Positions 21,901 to 30,029 of a stretch of 64,000 bases of DNA are shown here, one piece after another. Location: positions 1,088,234-1,152,233 of the forward strand of contig NZ_JAAVSH020000001.1 in assembly GCF_011947365.2 (NCBI RefSeq). The letters run 5' to 3'. Under the pieces are notes generated by a model that was not told the origin of the DNA, did not search any database, and was given only the letters and a program-made list of their open reading frames with translations. Source of the DNA: an endosymbiont of Lamellibrachia barhami. Its GTDB lineage: Bacteria; Pseudomonadota; Gammaproteobacteria; Chromatiales; Chromatiaceae. The position numbers were made by a program, and so were the translations under genes. How positions within the stretch are numbered: position 1 is the first letter of the stretch; each line of letters begins with the position of its first letter.

Positions 21901-22526
21901 ACCAGCAGTGACCCCAACAAAACCAACAATACTGAAACCACTGCAACTAAAATGCCTGCGCGGAGATAGGGCGCTCTGACATCCGCCACATCCGTTTTGA
22001 TGACGAGACCTATCCCGAGCTCTTTCACCGGTGCAAATGCCGCCATCACTTCTGCGCCCCGATAGTCCCACAACACCATGGTACCCTGTTTGCCAGCCAG
22101 GGCCTGACGCATGGGGGAACCTGCCTCACCGGGTTTTGCTGACCAAGGGAGTGTATTCGGGGGATCCGCCGCCACAAAATTTTTTGTTCGGCTGATGACT
22201 TTTATGGTATCTCCCAGACGCCGACCCACAATAAACTCTTCAGACCCCTTCAGGGACGATTGGGATCGTAAGGCATCATCAATCTGGGAGAGTGTGGCAT
22301 TCACCGCATCCTGCGCGTAATAAACGGCATGTTTCCGATCAAAGCGGGCCACAGCTCCAATCAGCTGGGCCTGTTGATTGACGTTTATCGAAAGGTGGTG
22401 AAGATGCTGGCTGAATGCAGCCCTATAGAGCAGGATAAAGGTAGCAGCAGCCACCAAAGCTGCAATCAACATCAAAATCACGACCAGGAAAATGGTCGGC
22501 TTTCGGCTCTTCAGATCTTTCCGCAT
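18975..22526 (-). CDS. Membrane sensor with four PAS domains, GGDEF and EAL (c-di-GMP turnover)
   Basis: A 1183-residue protein. Two membrane helices (about 12-34 and 186-208) enclose a periplasmic Cache-like sensor. PAS domains follow at roughly 220-335, 345-470, 485-605 and 615-740, then a GGDEF domain (about 750-915) and an EAL domain (about 925-1180). The GGDEF signature is altered to RFSGDEF. The EAL half is complete, with GAEALLRWEHP, NLSAKQF and DDFGTGYSS. Phosphodiesterase activity is therefore likely. Cyclase activity is possible, because Ser in the first position is tolerated in some enzymes. The fourth PAS has a CLKCY ... HPCPM cysteine pattern that may bind a metal or sense redox. 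It stands alone. Confidence 0.93.
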   Translation of the reverse strand: MRKDLKSRKPTIFLVVILMLIAALVAAATFILLYRAAFSQHLHHLSINVNQQAQLIGAVARFDRKHAVYYAQDAVNATLSQIDDALRSQSSLKGSEEFIVGRRLGDTIKVISRTKNFVAADPPNTLPWSAKPGEAGSPMRQALAGKQGTMVLWDYRGAEVMAAFAPVKELGIGLVIKTDVADVRAPYLRAGILVAVVSVLLVLLGSLLVRRVTQPIISNLESSDARYRNLLDNMPNCVAVYQAVDDGEDFIFSDFNQAGERAERIVKADLIGQRVSKVFPEVKIFGLFDVLQRVWKTGKPEQFPMAFYRDDRISGWRDNYIYKLNSGEVVAIYEDVTEKKTAEQKLADSERILSAIVDATPDWIFIKDHQYRYLFANESYARAIGTQVESMLGKTDEELGFPTELIQGDEERGIMGFRQDDRAALQGEHIHNPHDPATFADGSLHVFDTHKMPLYGTNDQIYGVLGIARDITALDQTLNDLRINDARLSLAEAIGQLGHWDWDIVGNRLTWSDEIFRIFGQEPGSVQETYETFLNAVHAEDRERVKDAVNTALESDEPYSIDHRIVLDDGNVRWVHEEAELERDEEGYPLKMLGVVLDITNLKEAEEKAEQQRIFLQNTIDGITDPVRVIDHDYNVLLMNSAAKAAAFKKVDNKQCLKCYQAGHGLERPCDELETPLYDHPCPMKTVFFTGKPMVITETLADSSGKKRTYELSFSPLRTLGGELQGVIETSRDITDRLGMEQSLLEKESHLEQLTYLDQLTHLPNRLLFMDRLRLGISAAHRENHPLAVLYIDLDRFKQINESFGHEVGDQLLLDVALRLRGTLREDDTLARFSGDEFVVITGYLKQPEHSAVLAQKLLRSFDQPFEVAQHQLYLTASVGISIYPQDGTDADELLRDANTAMFQAKGEGINSFQFYRDEMTAQAFEHVLMETSLRGALEEDQLRLYYQPQISLENGRIIGAEALLRWEHPDMGLVSPAKFIPLAEETGLILPIGEWVTRTACRQLKAWKDAGIELGCMAINLSAKQFRALDLVETVTGILQETCCPAQRIEFEITESQIMDNSPRSIQMLDKLRDLGVGISIDDFGTGYSSMGQLKSLPITKLKIDRVFVRDVAENADDQAIAEAIIAMAKALGLVVIAEGVETVSQKQCLQQMGCQQVQGFLYQRPVPAEAFARYVEEVGLA

Positions 22527-22764
22527 CTCTGATTACGCTGGATTCAGCGTCCCGCCTCGGCTTCGGTCGGGCACAAACCAATATGGATTTTTATTAGTAA
22601 TCATGAAGTTCCCGCCAATAGTCAATAAATCCGATATTTTTTGACTCTTTTCCACTACGCAGGATAGCGGCCAGCAACATTTTTTCTTAAATCAGCAGAG
22701 CGGAAAGTGATCAAGTGGACAACACGGGGATCCGGCAGGAAGCCGCCTCTCAAGAAACAGCGCG

Positions 22765-23550
22765 TCAGGAAAAAGCATAAGCGCCATAACCCACCACCTG
22801 ATCCCTCGATCCAGCCGTATCGCCGGAGTTTCGCAGATCGACGAGCTCCCCATCCAGTCCCTGCAATCGAACCTGATGCAGCAGCCCTTTGACAGGAATA
22901 CGGCCACAGGCATCTTCATAACCGATCTCATCGGGATGTATGGCGACAATCGCCTCTGAGGTCGCTTTATCCATCTTCTGCGCCGTCAGATAGTCATGGT
23001 AGTGACTGAGATCCGAACTGATTACGATGAGCGTTTCCTCGCCACCCCAGAGCAGGGACAACACCTCTCCAACCTCATTAGCCGTCGCATCACCCACGAC
23101 CAGTGGGATCAGACTGAACTGATCGAGCGTCAACTGCAGAAACGGCAACTGAACCTCAAGTGAGTGTTCCTGCACATGTGCCGAATCGAGCAGTTTGACT
23201 TGAGGCAGATCGGCGATCGACTGCATGGCTTCATGGTCCAGCGGAATGTCCCCAAGCGGGGTGCGAAAGGCATCTGCCGAACTCATTGCCAAACCATAAA
23301 ACGGCACCCGATGTGAGGGACCCAGCAGCACCACCCGGCGAACGAACGCTCTGCCTGAAGCAAGCCTGGCATAGACACTGGCCGCGACAGGGCCGGAATA
23401 GATATAACCTGCATGGGGCGCGATGATGGCCTTTGGCCGTGTACCTTTTGGATCGGCACTATCCAGATAATCCTGGACCATGCCACGCAGCGTCCGGGCA
23501 TCATCCGGATAGAAAAGTCCCGCCACAGCGGGCAATCTGATATTGCTCAT
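22765..23550 (-). CDS. amrB: AmmeMemoRadiSam system protein B (Memo family)
   Basis: A 261-residue Memo-fold protein, related to LigB-type dioxygenases. Conserved histidines appear in IIAPHAGYIYSG, LLGPSHRVPF, QEHSLEVQLPFL and SSDLSHYHDY, which in the family line a metal or substrate pocket. The bacterial role is not settled. It recurs together with AMMECR1 and a radical SAM protein. The GGAGGAGGAG preceding the ATG at 23550 decides the start over the upstream TTG of the ORF track. It lies 21 bases after the radical SAM partner gene, and the third partner (amrA) is encoded about 22 kb away in this window. Confidence 0.92.
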   Translation of the reverse strand: MSNIRLPAVAGLFYPDDARTLRGMVQDYLDSADPKGTRPKAIIAPHAGYIYSGPVAASVYARLASGRAFVRRVVLLGPSHRVPFYGLAMSSADAFRTPLGDIPLDHEAMQSIADLPQVKLLDSAHVQEHSLEVQLPFLQLTLDQFSLIPLVVGDATANEVGEVLSLLWGGEETLIVISSDLSHYHDYLTAQKMDKATSEAIVAIHPDEIGYEDACGRIPVKGLLHQVRLQGLDGELVDLRNSGDTAGSRDQVVGYGAYAFS

Positions 23551-23571
23551 AATCTCCTCCTCCAATCCCCG

Positions 23572-24654
23572 TCAATGCTTATAATCTGCCAGCCGCACAG
23601 GCTGACGCTTGGGACCCCAATCCCCCGGAGCGGCTTCGATAACCCCGGCGCAGGCAGAACCGCACGCCTTGCAGTTACCCTCAGGAGTCAGATTCCACTC
23701 ACTGAGCTGGTACCAGTCCCGACCGATCAGCAGCTTGCCGCACTGGTGGCACCAGGTACTATCCCCTTCTGGATCATGGACGTTGCCGACATAGGCGTAT
23801 CGCACCCCGTTTTTCATGGCGATACTGCGAGCCAGGGTCAGGGTCGCCAGAGGGGTGGATGGGGTGTCCATCATCTTCCAGCTGGGGTGGAAAGCCGTGA
23901 AATGCATCGGCACATCCGGACCCAGCTTGTCGACCACCCACTGAGTCATCTCCTCCAGTTCCGCCCCGGAATCGTTTTCACCGGGGATCAACAGAGTGGT
24001 GAGTTCAAACCAGACACCGGTCTCATGCTTGAGATATTGCAGGGTCTCCAGCACCGGCTGCAGATGGGCGCCGGTAAGCTTGTGATAGAACGATTCGGTA
24101 AAGGCCTTCAGATCGATATTGGCCGCATCCATGTGATGATAGAACGCCTCACGCGGTTCAGGGCAGACATAACCTGCGGTCACCGCTACCGACTGAACCC
24201 CAACTTCATGGCAGGCTTGAGCCACGTCGATGGCATATTCGTGGAAGATGACCGGATCGTTGTAGGTATAGGCGACACTACGGCAGCCCAGATCCAGGGC
24301 AGCCCTGGCAATCGTCTCCGGCGAGGCCTCATCCGCCAGGGTGTGGGTCTCCCTGGACTTGCTGATATCCCAGTTCTGGCAGAACTTACAGGCCAGATTA
24401 CAACCGGCAGTGCCAAATGAGAGAACCGGAGTGCCCGGCAAGTAGTGGTTCAGCGGTTTTTTTTCAATGGGATCGACGCAGAAGCCGCTGGAACGGCCAT
24501 AGGTGGTGAGGACCACCTCTCCCCCCCGGTTCTCCCGCACGAAACAGAACCCCTGTCTGCCCTCCTTGATATGACAGAAACGGGGGCAGAGATCGCACTG
24601 GACCCGGCCATCCTCCAGCGCATGCCAGTATTTTGTAGGAACGACTGTTTTCAT
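23572..24654 (-). CDS. amrS: AmmeMemoRadiSam system radical SAM enzyme
   Basis: A 360-residue radical SAM protein. An N-terminal cysteine cluster (CDLCPRFCHI) precedes the [4Fe-4S] motif in GCNLACKFCQNW. The C-terminal region has another probable metal site, CHQCG ... CKACG. These features match the AmmeMemoRadiSam enzyme, related to pyruvate-formate-lyase-activating proteins. The reaction product is not known with certainty. The gene is between amrB and hypF, and these three same-strand genes probably form one transcript. AmmeMemoRadiSam genes are often found near hydrogenase maturation genes. Confidence 0.93.
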   Translation of the reverse strand: MKTVVPTKYWHALEDGRVQCDLCPRFCHIKEGRQGFCFVRENRGGEVVLTTYGRSSGFCVDPIEKKPLNHYLPGTPVLSFGTAGCNLACKFCQNWDISKSRETHTLADEASPETIARAALDLGCRSVAYTYNDPVIFHEYAIDVAQACHEVGVQSVAVTAGYVCPEPREAFYHHMDAANIDLKAFTESFYHKLTGAHLQPVLETLQYLKHETGVWFELTTLLIPGENDSGAELEEMTQWVVDKLGPDVPMHFTAFHPSWKMMDTPSTPLATLTLARSIAMKNGVRYAYVGNVHDPEGDSTWCHQCGKLLIGRDWYQLSEWNLTPEGNCKACGSACAGVIEAAPGDWGPKRQPVRLADYKH

Positions 24655-24682
24655 GACGCACTCTCAAATCCATCTGCATCTA

Positions 24683-27043
24683 CTAACAATCTAGCAGGCT
24701 TCTGCGCTTGATGTGGCGGGCCGCGCCTATGACTGCCTGACCGAGGGAGAGACCGCCGTCGTTCGACGGCACTTGCTGGTGACTCAAGACTTGCAGACCG
24801 GCCCGCTTTAGTCCAACCACCACCGCCTCGAAAAGTGTGCGATTCTGGAATACACCGCCGGAGAGCGCCACCGTCGTCAGCCCTTCTTCAAGTGCAAGCA
24901 AAGCGGCCATCGCAACCACCGCATCAGCCAATCCACGGTGGAAGCGTGCTGCGATCTTGTCTCGGGACACACCCTGAGTCAGATCTTCCAGCAGTGCCTG
25001 CCACATCGGCGTGGCATCCAGCATGCTTGCAGCGGTCTCGAATGGATACCCGGCAGTTTGCGCCATCTCAGCCGCGTCGATTAACGCCTCCAGTTCGATT
25101 GCCGCCTGTCCTTCGTAGCTCACCTCTTCCCGACAGATATTCAAAATGGCGGCCACCGCATCGAACAGTCGCCCGCAAGAACTGGTCAAGGGCGTGTTGA
25201 GTCCTTTTTCCATCATGTCCTGGAGTACTGCCAGGGGCTTCGTTTGCAAGTCGAGTATGGCTTCCAGCCTCCCCCACTCTTGCAGGCATTTATCCCATCC
25301 GAAACTGCTGTAAAGCTGGGCAAAGGCAGAACGCCAAGGCTGCTCGATTGCCTTTGTCCCACCAGGCAGGGGCACCGGTTTGAAGAAACCGGCCCTTCTA
25401 TAATCCAGATAGTCGGCGATAAGAAACTCCCCGCCCCAGACGGTGCCATCGTCGCCATAACCGGATCCATCCAGCGCGATACCCACCACCTGCCCCCCAT
25501 CCAGCGGCCATCCATTATCGGCCAGCGCACTGGCGATGTGGGCGTGGTGGTGCTGCACCTGTTGCAATGGGATCGATTCACGTTTTCCATACTGGCGGCC
25601 AAACCGGGTTGAGCGATAGCCTGGGTGAAGATCCGTCACCAGAGATTCCGACCGAAAATCGAAGATATGGCGATAGAGGTCGAGTGTCCTTTCGTAATCC
25701 CTGAATATCAGGTGATCCTCCAGATCCCCAAGATGTTGGGAGAGAATAACCTGGCCGTCCTGCAGCAGGCAGAAGCTACTCTTCAGCTCCCCTCCCAATG
25801 CCAAAATCGGTGGGGCATTTTTGAAACCTTCCGGCAGAACAATCGGACTGGGCGCATAACCCCGTGCCCGTCGCAGCAGCCGGGGTTTTCCATCCATAAA
25901 ACGCGCCACCGAGTCATCCACCCGATTGACGATGGGACGATTATGCTGGAGATAGGCATCCGCCACTCCATGCAGCCGTGAGGCCGCATCGACATTGTCG
26001 GTACACTGTGGTTCGTCGCTGAGGTTACCACTGGTCATCACCAGCGGAACCTCCCAACCTGCGAGCAGCAGATGGTGCAACGGCGTGTAGGGCAGCATAA
26101 AACCCAGGGTGCTCTGTCCCGGCGCCAAGGCTTCCGGCAGGGTCAGGCCCGGTCTCCGATCCAACAAGAGAATCGGCGCGGCCGGACTGCCCAACACCCC
26201 GGCTTCGTCTTCATCCACCAGGGCATATTTTTGAATAACCGCAATATCCCTGGCCATCAACGCAAAGGGTTTGTGAAAACGGCCCTTGCGTTGCCGCAGT
26301 CTCGCCACTGCTGCACCGTTCGTGGCGTCACAGGCGAGGTGAAATCCTCCCACCCCCTTGATCGCAACGATCTCCCCGTTCTCCAGGCGCTGAATGACCT
26401 TTTCGATCGGGTCCGGCCTCTCCATCAAGGCAACTGCAATCTTCTGCCCGTCAGACGCCTCGACCCAAACCGCAGGACCACAGACCGGACAGGCATTCGG
26501 CTGGGCATGAAACCGCCGGTTTGCCGGATCGGCATACTCATGCTCGCAGGCGGGACACATCGGAAAGTGCCGCATACTGGTGTTTTTCCGGTCGTAGGGG
26601 ATGCCTTCGACAATGGTCAGACGCGGGCCGCAATGGGTGCAGTTGGTGAAGGGATAGCGATATCGGCGATCAGCCGGATCAAAGATCTCTGCACGACAGG
26701 CGGGACAGGTGGCGGCGTCGGGTACTATGCCGGTATGGATATCCCCCCCCCGGCTCTCTGTGATGGTAAAACCTGCCGGTCTGTGGTCGGTGAGCGACGG
26801 CTCCCTCTCCAGGCTGTCGATCCGCGCCAATGGCGGAGACTCTTCCAGCAACTGGCGACAGAAGCGGTCACAGGCGCTCTGCTCCCCCAAAATCCGGATC
26901 AGAACACCCTCGCTATCGTTATATACATTGCCCGATAGCCCACACTCATTGGCAATGCGCCAGACGGTAGGGCGAAACCCCACACCCTGGACCAACCCTC
27001 TTACACGGATCGTTTCAGCAGAGATAGCTTGCTCCTTTGGCAC
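24683..27043 (-). CDS. hypF: Carbamoyltransferase HypF ([NiFe]-hydrogenase maturation)
   Basis: HypF uses carbamoyl phosphate and ATP to make thiocarboxamide on HypE, the source of cyanide ligands of [NiFe] hydrogenases. Its domains are in order: an acylphosphatase-like region (VRGLVQGVGFRPTVW), two zinc fingers (CPACRAEI ... CTHCGPR and CPMCPACEHEY ... CPVCGP), a YrdC-like domain (about 200-390) and a Kae1-like domain with HHHAHIASA and GVFQNRTLF. The length of 786 residues is typical. The start is a GTG without a clear Shine-Dalgarno. No other hyp or hydrogenase structural gene lies in the window, so the hydrogenase must be encoded elsewhere. Confidence 0.95.
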   Translation of the reverse strand: MPKEQAISAETIRVRGLVQGVGFRPTVWRIANECGLSGNVYNDSEGVLIRILGEQSACDRFCRQLLEESPPLARIDSLEREPSLTDHRPAGFTITESRGGDIHTGIVPDAATCPACRAEIFDPADRRYRYPFTNCTHCGPRLTIVEGIPYDRKNTSMRHFPMCPACEHEYADPANRRFHAQPNACPVCGPAVWVEASDGQKIAVALMERPDPIEKVIQRLENGEIVAIKGVGGFHLACDATNGAAVARLRQRKGRFHKPFALMARDIAVIQKYALVDEDEAGVLGSPAAPILLLDRRPGLTLPEALAPGQSTLGFMLPYTPLHHLLLAGWEVPLVMTSGNLSDEPQCTDNVDAASRLHGVADAYLQHNRPIVNRVDDSVARFMDGKPRLLRRARGYAPSPIVLPEGFKNAPPILALGGELKSSFCLLQDGQVILSQHLGDLEDHLIFRDYERTLDLYRHIFDFRSESLVTDLHPGYRSTRFGRQYGKRESIPLQQVQHHHAHIASALADNGWPLDGGQVVGIALDGSGYGDDGTVWGGEFLIADYLDYRRAGFFKPVPLPGGTKAIEQPWRSAFAQLYSSFGWDKCLQEWGRLEAILDLQTKPLAVLQDMMEKGLNTPLTSSCGRLFDAVAAILNICREEVSYEGQAAIELEALIDAAEMAQTAGYPFETAASMLDATPMWQALLEDLTQGVSRDKIAARFHRGLADAVVAMAALLALEEGLTTVALSGGVFQNRTLFEAVVVGLKRAGLQVLSHQQVPSNDGGLSLGQAVIGAARHIKRRSLLDC

Positions 27044-27074
27044 TGTTCTGTGTCATCCAGAAACACTGCTTTTG

Positions 27075-27156
27075 ACCACGAAGCGCACGAAGTACACGAA
27101 GAAAATTTATTGTTAATCGATTTGTTACCTTCGTGCGCTTCGTGTTCTTTGTGGTT
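27075..27156. repeat. CACGAAG-type imperfect palindromic intergenic repeat, copy 2
   Basis: The left arm ACCACGAAGCGCACGAAG and right arm CTTCGTGCGCTTCGTG, followed by TTCTTTGTGGT, enclose an AT-rich core. It matches the element at about 2.04-2.11 kb. It is in the gap between the divergently transcribed hypF and tmcA, so it must lie in or near their promoters. Confidence 0.6.
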
Positions 27157-27267
27157 AGATATGAGTTTCCGGACAGACAGTATTTAAAGTTAGCAGTCAC
27201 GCAGCAATCCTGTCGATAGACTTCTGACTATAATAGTGGCCTGTTTAACTGGAATCACCCCCAACCC

Positions 27268-29556
27268 ATGCCTGAACCTCTACTCCCGGATCCTGATGAA
27301 CTTAACTCACTGGTATCCAGATTCATTGAGAACCGGCGTCGCTCCTCCCATCGGGGCATGCTGTTGCTCTCCGGTGAACCTCAATGGAGCCGGTTGGTTG
27401 CCGCAGAGCTGTTAAAAAGACTCACCTTCAATCGTTCGATATGGATCGGCCTGGACAGTCCCCCGGAGATCGACAGCATCCCTGCAAGCAAGGCGACCAC
27501 CCTGCTCGGGCAGGAGATCGATGTACTGGTGTTCGACGCCTTCAGTGGACTCGATGTGGATGCATTGGGCGCATCCAGTGGTGCCATCCGAGCCGGGGGA
27601 GTGCTGCTGCTGCTATCTCCCCCACTGAGTGAGTGGCCTGGATTCGACGATCCGGAATATGCCCGTATCACCGTAGCAGGTTATGAATCCCGTGATATAA
27701 GCGGTCGTTTTCTCTCCCGTTTCGTCCATCTGCTTACGGATGATGCAACGATCCTGCAGATCGAACAGGATAAGCCCTTGCCCCCGCTTCCGGCAGCTCA
27801 ACCGATAGACACCCCGCCCTCCGTTGAAGATTCGGATTGCCTGACAGCTGACCAGCATAGTGCGGTGCAAGCGGTGATCAAGGTCGTCACAGGACACCGC
27901 CGACGCCCGGCAGTATTGATCTCCGATCGGGGACGCGGCAAGTCAGCGTCTATGGGTATCGCTGCTGCCAGACTTCTGCAACAGGGCGTGTTACAGATCC
28001 TCGTCACCGCCCCCAGGCTGGCAGCGGTCGAGCCGCTGTTCCAAGGCGCTTGCAGTCTGCTGCCGGAAGCAGAATGCAGCAGGGACGCCATTCACCTCGG
28101 AGAGGCACAACTGCGTTTTGTCGCACCGGATGAACTGATCCACTTCCCGCTTCCCTGCGACCTGTTGTTGGTGGACGAGGCAGCCGCCATCCCCTCCCCC
28201 ATGCTTGAGCGCCTGCTGGAGCACTATCCCCGCATCGCCTTTGCCTCCACCATTCACGGTTACGAAGGTACCGGCCGGGGTTTTGCAGTGCGTTTCCGCA
28301 AGATACTCGACCAGCGCCGCCCGCAATGGCGACAGATTTTCCTGGAGACCCCAATCCGCTGGGCCACCGGTGATCCACTGGAGAGATTCATCTTTCGCGC
28401 CCTTGCACTCGACGCCTCACCAGTGCCTGACGACGAACTGCAGCACATAGATCCGGCAGAGATAGTCCTGGAAACCCTGGACCGGGATCACCTTGCCGCC
28501 AATGAAAGCGATCTCTCCGATCTCTTTGGCCTGTTAGTGCTCGCCCACTACCGCACCACCCCTTTCGATCTGCGCCAACTCCTGGATGGCCCAAACCTCA
28601 CTATCACGGTGCTGCGCTACCAGGGACGCATCGTTGCCACGGCACTGGTCGCCCGCGAGGGTGGATTCACCCCGGCCACCGCCCAAGCCATCTGGGCCGG
28701 GCACCGCCGTCCCCGGGGACATCTGCTCGCCCAGTCACTGAGCGCCCATCTTGGACTGGAAACTGCCGCCTGCCTGCTGGGCGCGCGCATCATGCGCATC
28801 GCAGTGCACCCTGTACTCCAGCTGCAGGGATTGGGCCGCCGCATGGTGGCTGCGATACGGCAGCAGACAGAAGCGGAAGGATTGGACTATGTCGGCGCAA
28901 GTTTTGGCGCCACCCAGGAGTTGATGCACTTCTGGCGGGCAGGCGGGCTGCTGCCCGTCCGGGTCGGCATACGTCGCGGCGCCAGCAGTGGCGTCCACTC
29001 CATAATCGTACTGCATCCAACTTCCACTGGCGGCAAGAAGATGTTTCAACAGGCTCGGACACGCTTCCTCAACCACTTCCCGCTATTGCTGGGAGATTCC
29101 CTGCAGGAGATGGAACCGTCACTGGCAATCACGCTGCTGCAGCAGAAGGAAGAACCCTCACTCCCAACCCTGGAATCGCAAGACTGGCTCGATCTTATCG
29201 CCTTCAGCTTTGCCAATCGCGGATTTGAGATCACCCTGCCCCCAATCACCACACTCTGCCTTCGGTTCTTTGCCAATGCCGAACACTCCTCACTGCTCTC
29301 CACCGATGAACAGCGGTTATTGATGATGAAGGTACTTCAACGTCATGACTGGCAATATCTGGCCAGAGCGATGGAGATGCCAGGCCGGGCAGCGGCAGAG
29401 CAAGCGATAAAAACTGCAGTAGGCAAGCTCATATTAGAAATGGGGGATCTGCCTATTAAAGAGAGAATCGAACAGCTTGGCTTCAAAACAAGCGAGCCTC
29501 AACCCGCCTCGTCCAAAGCAAAGGGGGGAATTGTAATCACCCCGAAAACCAGCTGA
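27268..29556 (+). CDS. tmcA: tRNA(Met) cytidine acetyltransferase
   Basis: TmcA acetylates the wobble cytidine (C34) of elongator tRNA-Met using acetyl-CoA and ATP or GTP. The 762-residue protein has an N-terminal DUF1726-like region, a RecD-type helicase module with Walker A in SDRGRGKSASMG and Walker B in LLLVDEAAAIP, and a GNAT acetyltransferase domain with RIAVHPVLQLQGLGRRMV. A C-terminal RNA-binding extension ends the protein. It is longer than the 671-residue E. coli enzyme, mainly in linker regions. It is monocistronic and divergent from hypF. Confidence 0.93.
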   Translation: MPEPLLPDPDELNSLVSRFIENRRRSSHRGMLLLSGEPQWSRLVAAELLKRLTFNRSIWIGLDSPPEIDSIPASKATTLLGQEIDVLVFDAFSGLDVDALGASSGAIRAGGVLLLLSPPLSEWPGFDDPEYARITVAGYESRDISGRFLSRFVHLLTDDATILQIEQDKPLPPLPAAQPIDTPPSVEDSDCLTADQHSAVQAVIKVVTGHRRRPAVLISDRGRGKSASMGIAAARLLQQGVLQILVTAPRLAAVEPLFQGACSLLPEAECSRDAIHLGEAQLRFVAPDELIHFPLPCDLLLVDEAAAIPSPMLERLLEHYPRIAFASTIHGYEGTGRGFAVRFRKILDQRRPQWRQIFLETPIRWATGDPLERFIFRALALDASPVPDDELQHIDPAEIVLETLDRDHLAANESDLSDLFGLLVLAHYRTTPFDLRQLLDGPNLTITVLRYQGRIVATALVAREGGFTPATAQAIWAGHRRPRGHLLAQSLSAHLGLETAACLLGARIMRIAVHPVLQLQGLGRRMVAAIRQQTEAEGLDYVGASFGATQELMHFWRAGGLLPVRVGIRRGASSGVHSIIVLHPTSTGGKKMFQQARTRFLNHFPLLLGDSLQEMEPSLAITLLQQKEEPSLPTLESQDWLDLIAFSFANRGFEITLPPITTLCLRFFANAEHSSLLSTDEQRLLMMKVLQRHDWQYLARAMEMPGRAAAEQAIKTAVGKLILEMGDLPIKERIEQLGFKTSEPQPASSKAKGGIVITPKTS

Positions 29557-30029
29557 CATCAGAAGTAGAATTTCCTCATGATAGCGTAATGCGTCAGCTC
29601 GCCCCAGGGAAACAGGCCTTACATGACGTTTCTGTTCGCCGGCTCGCCGCTTTGCGCTCAGGCTTCCTCCAGACCTCACCTCGCGGTGACGCCCTTGCCC
29701 TCGGCTGGTAGTTGGTGTCAAATAGACAGGAATAAAAGGAGTTACCCACAGAGCGGGGGTCCCATGCATCTCATTTCCGATCATCGACAGTGGTTCTCCT
29801 ACAGGGGACTTTCACCCCATAAGTTCATGCCCATGCTGGGCGTACACAAGACAATTTTACGCAGACGGCAAAAAGCATGTTCGTGCATCACACCACTTTT
29901 TGCCTCTGGTGAATTGCGGCGTTAGGTAGCTGCGTCATACGTCGGGTTCTGATATGCAGGATTGATACTTTAGCTGGGACAGAATCTTGAGGACAATATC
30001 TACAAAGACGGATATCGTTACAGAGGCAC
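29557..30029. other. Gene-free 473-base stretch with hairpins, possibly mobile-element debris
   Basis: No convincing gene is present. Visible structure: GCCCATGCTGGGC (29829-29841), and a perfect nine-base inverted repeat GGCAAAAAG/CTTTTTGCC (29867-29904), followed by GTTAGGT at 29921. The last two together resemble half of an integron attC site, but the matching upstream core RYYYAAC is missing. The composition differs from the neighbouring tmcA. I read it as the remnant of a mobile element next to the TIR gene. This is inference only. Confidence 0.35.

Noticed and set aside
22527-22764. c-di-GMP riboswitch in the leader of the GGDEF/EAL gene
   Set aside because: A GGGACGC string occurs in the leader, but the rest of the GEMM consensus and its paired helices are not present. 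Only an unremarkable GC-rich hairpin is visible.
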